Source of the DNA: an uncultured Eubacteriales bacterium
GTDB taxonomy: Bacteria > Bacillota > Clostridia > Oscillospirales > CAG-272
Assembly (NCBI GenBank): GCA_934462825.1
Contig: CAKSIP010000001.1
Location: 151,246-215,245 of the forward strand
DNA: 64,000 nt
Direction of reading: 5' to 3'
How positions within the stretch are numbered: position 1 is the first letter of the stretch; every line of letters starts with the position of its first letter. The translations under genes were made by a program, and so were the position numbers. The notes below the pieces were generated by a model. The model was given only the letters and a program-made list of their open reading frames with translations, was not told the DNA's origin and searched no databases. Of the stretch, positions 36,085-43,918 are shown piece after piece.

Positions 36085-36918
36085 TCACAGAAATTTCGTT
36101 TGGTAAAACACGTAGCTTCGCCCTTCTCTTTGTTCACTGCGCGTCAAAAGCCCCAAAGTACAGAGCGTTTTGAGGGCCGCGTACAGCTTTTTGCCGCGCA
36201 TTTTCAGGGTTTTTGACGCCTCGCTTGCCGTAAACTTAGCAGGCAGGCTTTCCGGCATCAGCTCCTCGGCCAGCGCCCTTGCGTTTCCGCGGAGAATCTC
36301 CGAAAGCGACGCCGGGATCCTTTCATACCGGTGGGAGCCTTTCTTTTTGTCGCCGCTCCAACCGTCCAGAAGCCGATATTCGCAAAGCTCCAAAAGCGGC
36401 ACCTCAAACGTAAGGCGGGGATGCTCCAAAAATTTCGAAATCCAAAACATTTCCGGCAAAATTTCCCGTCCGCTCCCCCGTTTCGGAGAGCGCCGATGTC
36501 CGCTCACGTTGCCGTCCTCCGGCGAAATCCAGCACAACCACTTCACGGCCGCCACCGGATAAACCACCGTCACCGAAAAATCGGTATGCAAAAGATAAAA
36601 TTCAAGCTTCCGTTTCAGGGCCAAAAAGCTTCCGGTTTGAATTTCATAAATGCGCCCCTCCCGGCAGATGTCGGCAATATAGCCGCCTCGTCCCGATTCG
36701 GCGCGCCGCGGTTCCTCCCCGGCCTCGCTTGGGAGGCGCGCGCTGCCGTCGGGGCTGATACGCACTTCACAAGTGTCCGCATCCCCTCCGTAAAAGCGCT
36801 TCAATATTTTATGAAGGCTTTTTTCCGACAGCGTTCCGATGCCCTCCTCGTTTCGCTCTTGTTCCGCTATGTAAGCGCAGGCGTCGGAAAACCGCGCCCG
36901 TTCCTCCGGCGCCATCAT
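36085..36918 (-). CDS. Nuclease-like protein with C-terminal winged helix, unknown function
   Basis: I recognise this 277-residue protein only loosely (it resembles DUF8091-type Firmicute proteins). The block YIADICREGRIYEIQTGSF near residue 78, followed by LALKRKLEFYLLHTDFSVTV, has the Asp...Glu-x-Gln spacing of PD-(D/E)XK nuclease-like folds, with Gln in place of the usual Lys. The C-terminus from about 215 looks like a winged helix (FTASEASKTLKMRGKKLYAA). Its ATG overlaps the stop of the upstream ABC exporter gene by 4 bp, so it is translated as part of the MarR/ABC operon. No catalytic claim is made. Confidence 0.65.
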   Translation of the reverse strand: MMAPEERARFSDACAYIAEQERNEEGIGTLSEKSLHKILKRFYGGDADTCEVRISPDGSARLPSEAGEEPRRAESGRGGYIADICREGRIYEIQTGSFLALKRKLEFYLLHTDFSVTVVYPVAAVKWLCWISPEDGNVSGHRRSPKRGSGREILPEMFWISKFLEHPRLTFEVPLLELCEYRLLDGWSGDKKKGSHRYERIPASLSEILRGNARALAEELMPESLPAKFTASEASKTLKMRGKKLYAALKTLCTLGLLTRSEQREGRSYVFYQTKFL

Positions 36919-38822
36919 GTTTCCACTCCGGCAAACTGACTGCTGTACAGCTTATAGTACTCGCCGTGCGCCGCCAGCAATTCCTCGTGATTGCCCGTTT
37001 CCGCTACCCGTCCGCCTTGAATCACAACGATCTTATCCGCGTCACGGATGGTGGAAAGGCGGTGCGCAATAATCAGGCTCGTTCGGTTTTTCATTAACGA
37101 CACCATCGCCGATTGAATGTTCATCTCGGTTCTTGTGTCCACGCTGGAGGTCGCCTCGTCAAGGATCAGAATTTTCGGATCCTTCAGCACCGCGCGCGCA
37201 ATGGACAAAAGCTGTCTTTGCCCCTGGCTGAGATTGCCGCCCGCCTCCGTCAGTGTGGTGTCGTACCCCTCGGGCAATCGCTCGATAAATTCCGACGCAT
37301 TGGCCGTAGCGGCGGCCTTTTCCATTTGTTCCTCCGTGGCGTCAAAATTGCCATACATGATGTTTTTTCGGATGCTGTCGCTGAACAACACCGTATCCTG
37401 CAAAACGATACCGATGCTTTGGCGCAGATCCTTTTTCGGCACAGAGCGAATATCCACGCCGTCAATGCTGATACTGCCGGAATCCACCTCGTAAAACCGT
37501 GTCAAAAGGTTGACGATGGTCGTTTTTCCCGATCCGGTGGCGCCCACTATGGCGATTTTTTGCCCCGGCTCTACGGTCAAATTGAAATCGCGCAAAACCG
37601 GCTCGCCCTCTGTGTAGGAGAAATCCACATGCGAAAACCGAATGGCGCCGCGGATGGCGCTTATATCGGTCGTCTTATGTCCTTCATCAATTTCTTCACT
37701 GTTGTCCATGATCTCAAAAATGCGCTCCGCACCGGCCAACGCCGTCAGAATGGAGCTGTACTGATTGGCCAGCTCGTTGATAGGCCGGGTAAATTTCTTG
37801 GAATAACCGAGCATTTTCTGAATATCGCCTACGGTAATGGCCAAACGGCCGCCCCCGATAGCGAAGAACCCGCCAAAGCCGGCAATCAAAAGGTATTGCA
37901 AATTGCCGATAATATTCATACAAGGCCCCATGATTCCGCCCCATACGTTCGCCTTGATGGCCGTTTTGCGGAGATCTTCACTGATTCCGGCAAAGGTTTC
38001 CTCCTCGGCCCGTTCCTTGCTGTAAGCCACCACCGTGTCGTAGCCCGTCACCATTTCCTCAATGTGACCGTTCAACGTGCCGAGCAGCTTTTGCTGATTG
38101 ACATAATAGCGCCGCATGGCTTTTGTCAGCACAGACGAAACGAAAAGCGTAAGCGGAATCGCCAAAAGCGCGATCAGCGTCATCACAGGACTGATGACGA
38201 TCATAATGACAAGGGTGCCGATCAAGGTAATCAGGCTGGAGAACAGCGAGGAGATGGATTGGGAAATGGTGGTGGACACATTTTCCACGTCGTTTGTCAT
38301 GCGGCTCATGATGTCCCCATGCCGGTGCGTGTCGGTGTAACGGATCGGCAATGTTGTGATTTTGCGGAACAAGTCGCGCCGAAGCCTGTACACCGTATTC
38401 AGGGAAAGGCGAACGGCCAACCGATTGGCAAAAAAGGTTGTCAAAGCCGAAACCACATACAAAACGATCAGGGCCACCAGATAAAAGAGCAGTCCTCGCC
38501 CCTCCCCGTCGCTGTAAAACCGAACGGTAAAGCGGCCGGTTTCTTTGTTAAAGAGAATCGTATTGATCGCTTCGCCTTGAATCCACGGCGTAGCAAGATC
38601 CAACACCGCGGTCAAAGCCATGATCACCAAAATGGCAATCAGAACCCCGCGGCTGCTCCCGATGTATCGCACCAACCGTCCCAGCGTTTTCTTGGCGTCC
38701 TTCGGCTTTTCGGCATGCAGATGACTGCCGCGAGGCGGAGGGCCTCCCATCGGACGGATCATCTCCCGTCCGTCTCGTTCATTTCTTTCTTGTCTGTTTT
38801 GTCTTTCTTGTTCGTTTTTCAT
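36915..38822 (-). CDS. ABC exporter half-transporter, fused membrane and ATPase domains (second)
   Basis: This 635-residue type IV exporter half is of the YfiC/LmrC kind. A cytoplasmic Arg/Asn-rich start is followed by six helices from about residue 55. The ATPase domain has Walker A GATGSGKTT near 425, signature LSQGQRQLLSIARA near 528 and Walker B ILILDEATS near 550. It overlaps the preceding exporter gene by 4 bp (ATGA), and GGAGGGAGG precedes its ATG inside that gene. The two halves should form a heterodimer. With a MarR repressor upstream, a drug or toxic-metabolite efflux role is likely. Confidence 0.94.
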   Translation of the reverse strand: MKNEQERQNRQERNERDGREMIRPMGGPPPRGSHLHAEKPKDAKKTLGRLVRYIGSSRGVLIAILVIMALTAVLDLATPWIQGEAINTILFNKETGRFTVRFYSDGEGRGLLFYLVALIVLYVVSALTTFFANRLAVRLSLNTVYRLRRDLFRKITTLPIRYTDTHRHGDIMSRMTNDVENVSTTISQSISSLFSSLITLIGTLVIMIVISPVMTLIALLAIPLTLFVSSVLTKAMRRYYVNQQKLLGTLNGHIEEMVTGYDTVVAYSKERAEEETFAGISEDLRKTAIKANVWGGIMGPCMNIIGNLQYLLIAGFGGFFAIGGGRLAITVGDIQKMLGYSKKFTRPINELANQYSSILTALAGAERIFEIMDNSEEIDEGHKTTDISAIRGAIRFSHVDFSYTEGEPVLRDFNLTVEPGQKIAIVGATGSGKTTIVNLLTRFYEVDSGSISIDGVDIRSVPKKDLRQSIGIVLQDTVLFSDSIRKNIMYGNFDATEEQMEKAAATANASEFIERLPEGYDTTLTEAGGNLSQGQRQLLSIARAVLKDPKILILDEATSSVDTRTEMNIQSAMVSLMKNRTSLIIAHRLSTIRDADKIVVIQGGRVAETGNHEELLAAHGEYYKLYSSQFAGVET

Positions 38823-40561
38823 AGATCTGCGCCTCCCTCCGCATAAGCGCCCGACTTCATTTGCGAATCATAGATTTCGCGGTAGGCCGCGCAGGTTTTC
38901 AGCAAGTTTTCATGGGTATCACAGGCAACGATCGTTCCCCCGTCCATGACGGCAATCCGACCCGCCTCCCGAACGCTGGCAATGCGCTGGGCGATCATTA
39001 CAACGGTCGTTCCTTTCATTTTTTGCCGCAAAGCGCCCCGGAGCTTGGATTCGGTGGCCAGATCCAAAGCGGAAGTGCTGTCATCCAGAATTAAGATCTC
39101 AGGCTTGCGCACCAAGGCTCTCGCAATGGAAATCCGCTGCTTCTGACCGCCCGACAAGGAAGCGCCTTTTTCCGCAATAAAGGTATTGTAGTCATCCTGG
39201 AAGCCGCGCACAAACGCATCCGCCTGTGCCGTTTCGGCCGCGTCACGGATTTCGGCCTCCGTCGCATCCTCCTTGCCCCAGCGGATGTTATTGGCGATGG
39301 TGTCGGAAAACAGCTCGCTCTTTTGCATCACGTAGCTGATTTTATGCCGAAGCGCGTCCAGATCGTACTCTTGTACGGGCACGCCGTCAATACACACCTC
39401 GCCGCCCGTCACATCATAAAAGCGGGGGATCAGCTTGACAAGAGAGGATTTTCCCGAACCGGTTGCTCCAATGACAGCCAGCGTTTCTCCGCGGCGAACC
39501 TCCAAATTGATGTCATTCAGCACCGGACGCCCTGCGGCTCCGGGGTAAAAGAAATCCACATGGCGGAACGAAATACAGCAATCGGTTTCCGTCCCCGTAG
39601 TTTCCGTTCCCGAAACGATCACAGGATCGGAATCCAAAACCTCGTTGATGCGCTTGGCCGAAGCGGCCGAGCGGGAAAGGCTTTGAAACATCATATTGAC
39701 CATCATGACCGAATGGAAAATTTGGGTAAGGTAGGTCACGGCCGCCATGATTTCGCCGGGCTTGATATTCTGTGCCTGCGCCTCAAGGCCGCCGATATAG
39801 ATAATAACCACAACGGCCAAATTCATCACAATCATCAACAGCGGACTTAAGAAGCACATGATCGACATCACTTTGTAATTGACCTGGTAGAAATCCCGGT
39901 TGGCTTGCTCAAACCGATCATTTTCATAATCCTCACGGACATAGGCCTTGATAACGCGGGCGCCCCCGACGTTTTCCTGCACCACGGAATTGACGCGATC
40001 CAGCTTTTTCTGAACCTGTCCGAACAATGGCGTCACCTTGCGCAAAAACAAAACGACAAGCACCAAAAGGATCGGAAGGCCTGCCAGCGCCACCAGGCTG
40101 AACTTGACGTTGAGCGTCAGCATCATGATGCTTCCGCCAATCAGAAAAATCGGGGCGCGGACAAACATTCGCAGCAGCATCTGCACCAATTGCTGTACCA
40201 TGCTGATGTCATTGGTCAACCGCGTAACCAAGGAGCCGACCGTAAATTTATCGGTTTGCTCAATCGACAGCGACATCACTTTGTTAAAAGCATCGCAACG
40301 CAGATCGTGAGCAAACCCCTGCGCCGCTTTGGAGGCCGTATAGGCGCACAGCGTGCCGAAAAAGCCGCCGATCAGCACAAGGCCCAGCATAAGCAGGCCT
40401 GTTTGAACAACGACGTCCATGTTTTCCCCCAAAACGCCCTCGTCCACAATTTTGCCCATGAGCTTGGGTTGGAACAAGTCCACCACAACTTCCCCGATCA
40501 TCAGCAAAGGGGAAAGAATCGCCAAAAGCCAATAGGGCTTCAGATATTTACTCAATTTCAT
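38819..40561 (-). CDS. ABC exporter half-transporter, fused membrane and ATPase domains (first)
   Basis: This 580-residue partner of the gene at 36915-38822 is of the YfiB/LmrD kind. Six helices begin near residue 12. Walker A is GATGSGKSS near 367, the signature is LSGGQKQRISIARA near 470 and Walker B is ILILDDSTS near 493. In Walker B the residue after the two aspartates is Ser rather than Glu (ILDDSTSALD). A missing catalytic Glu marks the degenerate ATP site of asymmetric heterodimeric exporters, and the partner keeps DEATS. It overlaps the MarR gene by 14 bp at its start. Confidence 0.93.
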   Translation of the reverse strand: MKLSKYLKPYWLLAILSPLLMIGEVVVDLFQPKLMGKIVDEGVLGENMDVVVQTGLLMLGLVLIGGFFGTLCAYTASKAAQGFAHDLRCDAFNKVMSLSIEQTDKFTVGSLVTRLTNDISMVQQLVQMLLRMFVRAPIFLIGGSIMMLTLNVKFSLVALAGLPILLVLVVLFLRKVTPLFGQVQKKLDRVNSVVQENVGGARVIKAYVREDYENDRFEQANRDFYQVNYKVMSIMCFLSPLLMIVMNLAVVVIIYIGGLEAQAQNIKPGEIMAAVTYLTQIFHSVMMVNMMFQSLSRSAASAKRINEVLDSDPVIVSGTETTGTETDCCISFRHVDFFYPGAAGRPVLNDINLEVRRGETLAVIGATGSGKSSLVKLIPRFYDVTGGEVCIDGVPVQEYDLDALRHKISYVMQKSELFSDTIANNIRWGKEDATEAEIRDAAETAQADAFVRGFQDDYNTFIAEKGASLSGGQKQRISIARALVRKPEILILDDSTSALDLATESKLRGALRQKMKGTTVVMIAQRIASVREAGRIAVMDGGTIVACDTHENLLKTCAAYREIYDSQMKSGAYAEGGADL

Positions 40562-41084
40562 CCGAAATGTTCAGCTCCTTTGTCAGATTTTCTCTCATTT
40601 TTTCCAATACCGACAGCAGCGCTGCCTGCTCGTTCGCATCAATTTCGTTCAAAACGATATGATCCAACCGATGCACTCTCTCCAGATTGGCGCGATCGAC
40701 TTCTCTCCCCTTCTCCGTCAAAAAAACGCAGGTTTTTCTTTGATCCTTAGCGTCCGCCCGACGCTCCACAAGGCCCTCTGCCTCCATATTTTTCAGCGCG
40801 ATGCTGATGGTGGGCGCTTTCATCTTGGAAAAGTGTACCAGATCCCGTTGCGTGGCGCCGTTATTGCGCGCCAAATACATAAGGATCAGCCGACAGCTGT
40901 GCTGTACTCGATTCGGCGGCTCGCCGAGCGTGCCGCCGTTCATAGCCGTCAGAAACATGCGGGAAATCTCATTGATCACCATAAGAGGAGTCCGTATACA
41001 GTCTTTCGGCGGATCGACAGGAATCTTTTTCGTTTTTTCATTGTCAAGCAATGAATCGTTTTCGTTTTCGTTTTCGTTCTTCAT
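40548..41084 (-). CDS. MarR family transcriptional regulator
   Basis: The 178-residue repressor has the MarR winged helix at about 60-130 (TQRDLVHFSKMKAPTISIAL recognition region, then EAEGLVERRADAKDQRKTCV for the wing). The N-terminus is Asn/Glu-rich, encoded by repeated GAAAAC-type codons. The ATG at 41084 is chosen because GGAGGG lies 10 bp upstream; a TTG three codons earlier sits on top of that site. A perfect palindromic operator overlaps its promoter, so it most likely represses itself and the two exporter genes downstream. Confidence 0.9.
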   Translation of the reverse strand: MKNENENENDSLLDNEKTKKIPVDPPKDCIRTPLMVINEISRMFLTAMNGGTLGEPPNRVQHSCRLILMYLARNNGATQRDLVHFSKMKAPTISIALKNMEAEGLVERRADAKDQRKTCVFLTEKGREVDRANLERVHRLDHIVLNEIDANEQAALLSVLEKMRENLTKELNISDEIE

Positions 41085-41101
41085 GCTCCGCAAACCCTCC
41101 C

Positions 41102-41125
41102 AATTAGTTAGTTTACTAACTAATT
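41102..41125. promoter_or_regulatory. Perfect palindromic operator for the MarR regulator
   Basis: AATTAGTTAGT and its exact complement flank a 2-bp centre (TT). The 24-bp site overlaps the last bases of the -10 box and covers the predicted start of transcription. This is the classic place for a MarR repressor to block RNA polymerase. Confidence 0.85.
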
Positions 41126-41150
41126 ATATCACTTTTTTTCATAATTGCAA
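41123..41150 (-). promoter_or_regulatory. Promoter of the marR-ABC exporter operon
   Basis: On the minus strand TTGCAA (41145-41150) and perfect TATAAT (41123-41128) have a 16-bp spacer. The operator at 41102-41125 overlaps it. Confidence 0.75.
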
Positions 41151-41454
41151 GTACTTTTCCATATTTTTTTAAAAATAAAACATGAATTGCCCGAAAGAAA
41201 AAATATTGGTCGAAACAAATAATATTTCTACACATGATTTGTGCGCAAGAAGCAAACATTATCATTGAGCGATCAAAAAAACGCGGTCGCTCCGCGCAAA
41301 ATCAAAATCCTCCCCAATTTACCTTCCTTTTTATACAACGCTTGCGCTCCCTTTTCGGCTCGATACGTTTTCAAAGCACCGCCGGAAACGTCTTTGGCCG
41401 AGCCATATAAAATTGATTTTGTCTGCGCTGCGGTGCAGAAACCAAGGTATTGTT
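41151..41454. other. Intergenic stretch between marR and spoIVB
   Basis: About 300 bp without a supported gene. The left part is AT-rich. A hairpin GAGCGATC/GGTCGCTC lies at about 41267-41292. A forespore (SigmaG) promoter for spoIVB is expected in this interval, but I could not find a convincing match. A weak AAGG lies before the spoIVB ATG. Confidence 0.4.
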
Positions 41455-42657
41455 ATGCAAATCAAAAAAATCAAATTATCACGGGGAATACGAATTTCCA
41501 TGCTGATCCTCTCTTTGATTGTCTCGTATTTCTCCTCATTTTCCCCGCATTTTCTCTCATCGTCACGCCCTGACGGCTTCGGCGTCGCCTCGGCTGTCGC
41601 GTCGTTCGGCGTCCCGGCCCCTCAAGCGACAGACAAAGCGGTTGTCACCGGCTTTTCCTCCTCCGAAGCCGACGAACCGACAAACGCCCTGCCCGCCTCG
41701 CTTCCCGCGTCTTATAAAGATATGAAGCTTTTTCCGGGCGGCATCCCCTTCGGGGTGAAATTTTACACGGACGGCATCGTGGTCATCGGTCTGTCCGATA
41801 TTGACACCGAACGCGGTCGTGAAAATCCCGGCTTCGACGCGGGGCTGCGGGAAAAGGACATCATCAAAAAGATCAACGGACTCCCCTTAAAAAATGCCGC
41901 TCAGTTCACAGAGGCCGTTGATCAATCAGACGGCAAATCGCTGACGCTCACCTGCACACGTGCCGGCAAGGAATTTACGGCGCACATCACGCCCAAATAT
42001 TCCCCGGCGGAAAACCGATACAAAACCGGCCTGTGGATCCGCGACAGCGGAGCCGGCATTGGCACGGTTACCTTCATTCAACCGAAAACGCTCTCCTTCG
42101 GCGGCCTCGGCCACGGCATTTGCGACACGGACACAGGCGCTCTCATCCCCATGGAAAAAGGGAGCGTCCTCGACGTAACCATCAGCGGCGTAAACAAAGG
42201 CGTGCCCGGAACGCCCGGCGAGATCCAAGGATATTTCAGCTCCGGCAAAATCGGAACGCTCATCGGAAACACCTCTTGCGGCGTGTACGGTGTGTACAAC
42301 GATTTGCCAAGCGGCCTGCCCGAAGCGGCACTTCCCCTCGGCACGCGTGAAAACCTGCAGGAGGGCGACGCATGGATCTATTGCACGCTCGACGCAGACG
42401 GCCCCTGCCAATACGCCGTGCGCATTTCTTCCATCAATCGCTCCGCCACCGGCAACAAATGCTTTTCCATCACCGTCACAGACAAAAAGCTCATTGAAAA
42501 AACCGGCGGCATCGTCCAAGGAATGAGCGGATCCCCCATTATTCAAAACGGAAAATTAGTCGGAGCCGTCACGCATGTTCTGATCAACGATCCCACAGCC
42601 GGGTACGGCATTTTCATTGAAAACATGCTTTCCTCCATGCCGGATATGCTCCGATGA
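41455..42657 (+). CDS. spoIVB: SpoIVB-type sporulation peptidase (S55)
   Basis: SpoIVB is made in the forespore and secreted into the intermembrane space, where it triggers pro-SigmaK processing by cutting SpoIVFA. The 400-residue protein has a signal/membrane anchor (about 12-33). A PDZ domain follows at about 95-185 (FDAGLREKDIIKKINGLPLK). The S55 serine-protease domain has a conserved GLGHGICD histidine near 220 and the nucleophile in QGMSGSPIIQNGKLVGAVTH near 365. It ends with YGIFIENML, which is diagnostic. The ATG at 41455 is favoured over a TTG 42 bp upstream. It indicates that the host forms endospores. Confidence 0.93.
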   Translation: MQIKKIKLSRGIRISMLILSLIVSYFSSFSPHFLSSSRPDGFGVASAVASFGVPAPQATDKAVVTGFSSSEADEPTNALPASLPASYKDMKLFPGGIPFGVKFYTDGIVVIGLSDIDTERGRENPGFDAGLREKDIIKKINGLPLKNAAQFTEAVDQSDGKSLTLTCTRAGKEFTAHITPKYSPAENRYKTGLWIRDSGAGIGTVTFIQPKTLSFGGLGHGICDTDTGALIPMEKGSVLDVTISGVNKGVPGTPGEIQGYFSSGKIGTLIGNTSCGVYGVYNDLPSGLPEAALPLGTRENLQEGDAWIYCTLDADGPCQYAVRISSINRSATGNKCFSITVTDKKLIEKTGGIVQGMSGSPIIQNGKLVGAVTHVLINDPTAGYGIFIENMLSSMPDMLR

Positions 42658-42685
42658 AGAAAAAATGCCGAAAATGGCCTGTTTT

Positions 42686-42718
42686 AAGCAACTCTACCCA
42701 CGGTAGAGTTGCTTTTTT
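42686..42718 (+). terminator. Terminator of spoIVB
   Basis: AAGCAACTCTACC pairs with GGTAGAGTTGCTT (13 bp, 3-nt loop), followed by a run of T. A second, weaker hairpin with CCCG/CGGG arms lies at 42723-42748, also before a T-run. Confidence 0.9.
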
Positions 42719-42790
42719 CCACGTAGAATCCCGCCGCGGGAACTCTACCGACGTCTTTTTTGGTGTATAACCGCAATTTTCAGCGGTAGG

Positions 42791-42819
42791 TTGTTTTTTG
42801 AAGGCAAACATGGTAGAAT
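42791..42819 (+). promoter_or_regulatory. Promoter of the degV-fakA operon
   Basis: TTGTTT (42791-42796) and TAGAAT (42814-42819) have a 17-bp spacer. Confidence 0.55.
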
Positions 42820-42938
42820 AAGTGCGTCAAGTTCCGGCGCCGCCCGAACTTGTTCTTTTCTTTCAGCGCCAACGGCGCTCACCTATTTTGTCTTTCAATA
42901 TTTCATATAAAAAGATCAAAACGAAAGGACGGTTTTTT

Positions 42939-43850
42939 ATGACTGTAAACACCGAACAAACCAAAAACGATTTCGTGTTGAGCTGCTGCTCCACCGCGGA
43001 TCTGTCCAAAGAACACTTTGAGAGTCGTAACATTCCCTATATATGCTTTCATTTCACATTGGATGGAAAGGATTATCCCGACGATCTCGGTCAAAGCATT
43101 CCCTTTGATCAGTTTTACGCCGCCATGGCAAACGGCGCCGAAACCAAAACTTCTCAGGTGAACGCCGCCGAATTTGAGAATTATTTTGAAAGCTTTTTGA
43201 AGGAAGGCAAGGATGTCCTTCACATTTCCCTGTCCTCCGGCATTTCCGGCACTTATCAATCCGCCACCATTGCCGCCGCCGCCCTGCGTGAAAAATACCC
43301 GGAGCGCAAGCTGCTGGTTGTGGATTCGCTGGGCGCTTCCTCCGGCTATGGCCTTTTGGTGGACATGGCGGCCGATCTGCGGGACGAGGGCAAGAGCATT
43401 GATTTCATTTATCAATGGTTGCTTGACAACCGCTTGAAAATCCACCACTGGTTTTTCTCCACCGATCTGACTTTTTACATCAAAGGCGGCCGGGTGTCGA
43501 AAGCGGCCGGATGGTTCGGAACCGTACTCAAAATTTGCCCCCTGCTGAACATGAGCCATGACGGCAAGCTGGTTCCCAGAGAGAAAGTTCGCACAAAACC
43601 GCGCGTCATCAAGGAAATTGTCGAAAAGATGGCTCTTTTGGCCGACGGCGGCGAAAATTATACCGGAAAATGTTTTCTGTGCCACTCCGCTTGCTATGAG
43701 GATGCGAGAGCGGTAGCCGATCTGGTAGAAGCCCGTTTCCCTAAAATGAATGGAAAGGTTCTGATCAACAACATCGGAACCGTGATCGGAAGTCACTCCG
43801 GCCCCGGCACTGTCGCCTTGTTTTTCGTCGGACAGACACGCGTGGACTGA
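42939..43850 (+). CDS. DegV family fatty-acid-binding protein (FakB)
   Basis: DegV/FakB proteins hold a fatty acid and present its carboxylate to the kinase FakA for phosphorylation, which feeds phospholipid synthesis. The 303-residue protein shows the family blocks CSTADLS near residue 18, HISLSSGISGTYQSA near 97 (fatty-acid head-group Ser/Thr loop), VVDSLGASSGYG near 130 and FYIKGGRVSKAAG near 178. The ATG at 42939 follows AAAGGAC. FakA lies 68 bp downstream, so the pair forms a complete fatty-acid kinase. Cys pairs near the start and at KCFLCHSACYED near 255 are unusual extras. Confidence 0.92.
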   Translation: MTVNTEQTKNDFVLSCCSTADLSKEHFESRNIPYICFHFTLDGKDYPDDLGQSIPFDQFYAAMANGAETKTSQVNAAEFENYFESFLKEGKDVLHISLSSGISGTYQSATIAAAALREKYPERKLLVVDSLGASSGYGLLVDMAADLRDEGKSIDFIYQWLLDNRLKIHHWFFSTDLTFYIKGGRVSKAAGWFGTVLKICPLLNMSHDGKLVPREKVRTKPRVIKEIVEKMALLADGGENYTGKCFLCHSACYEDARAVADLVEARFPKMNGKVLINNIGTVIGSHSGPGTVALFFVGQTRVD

Positions 43851-43918
43851 AAACGTCCCCGTAGCAATCCCATGAAGCCTCATGGGAAGATGGAATGGAA
43901 AGGAAAAAACGAATTATC

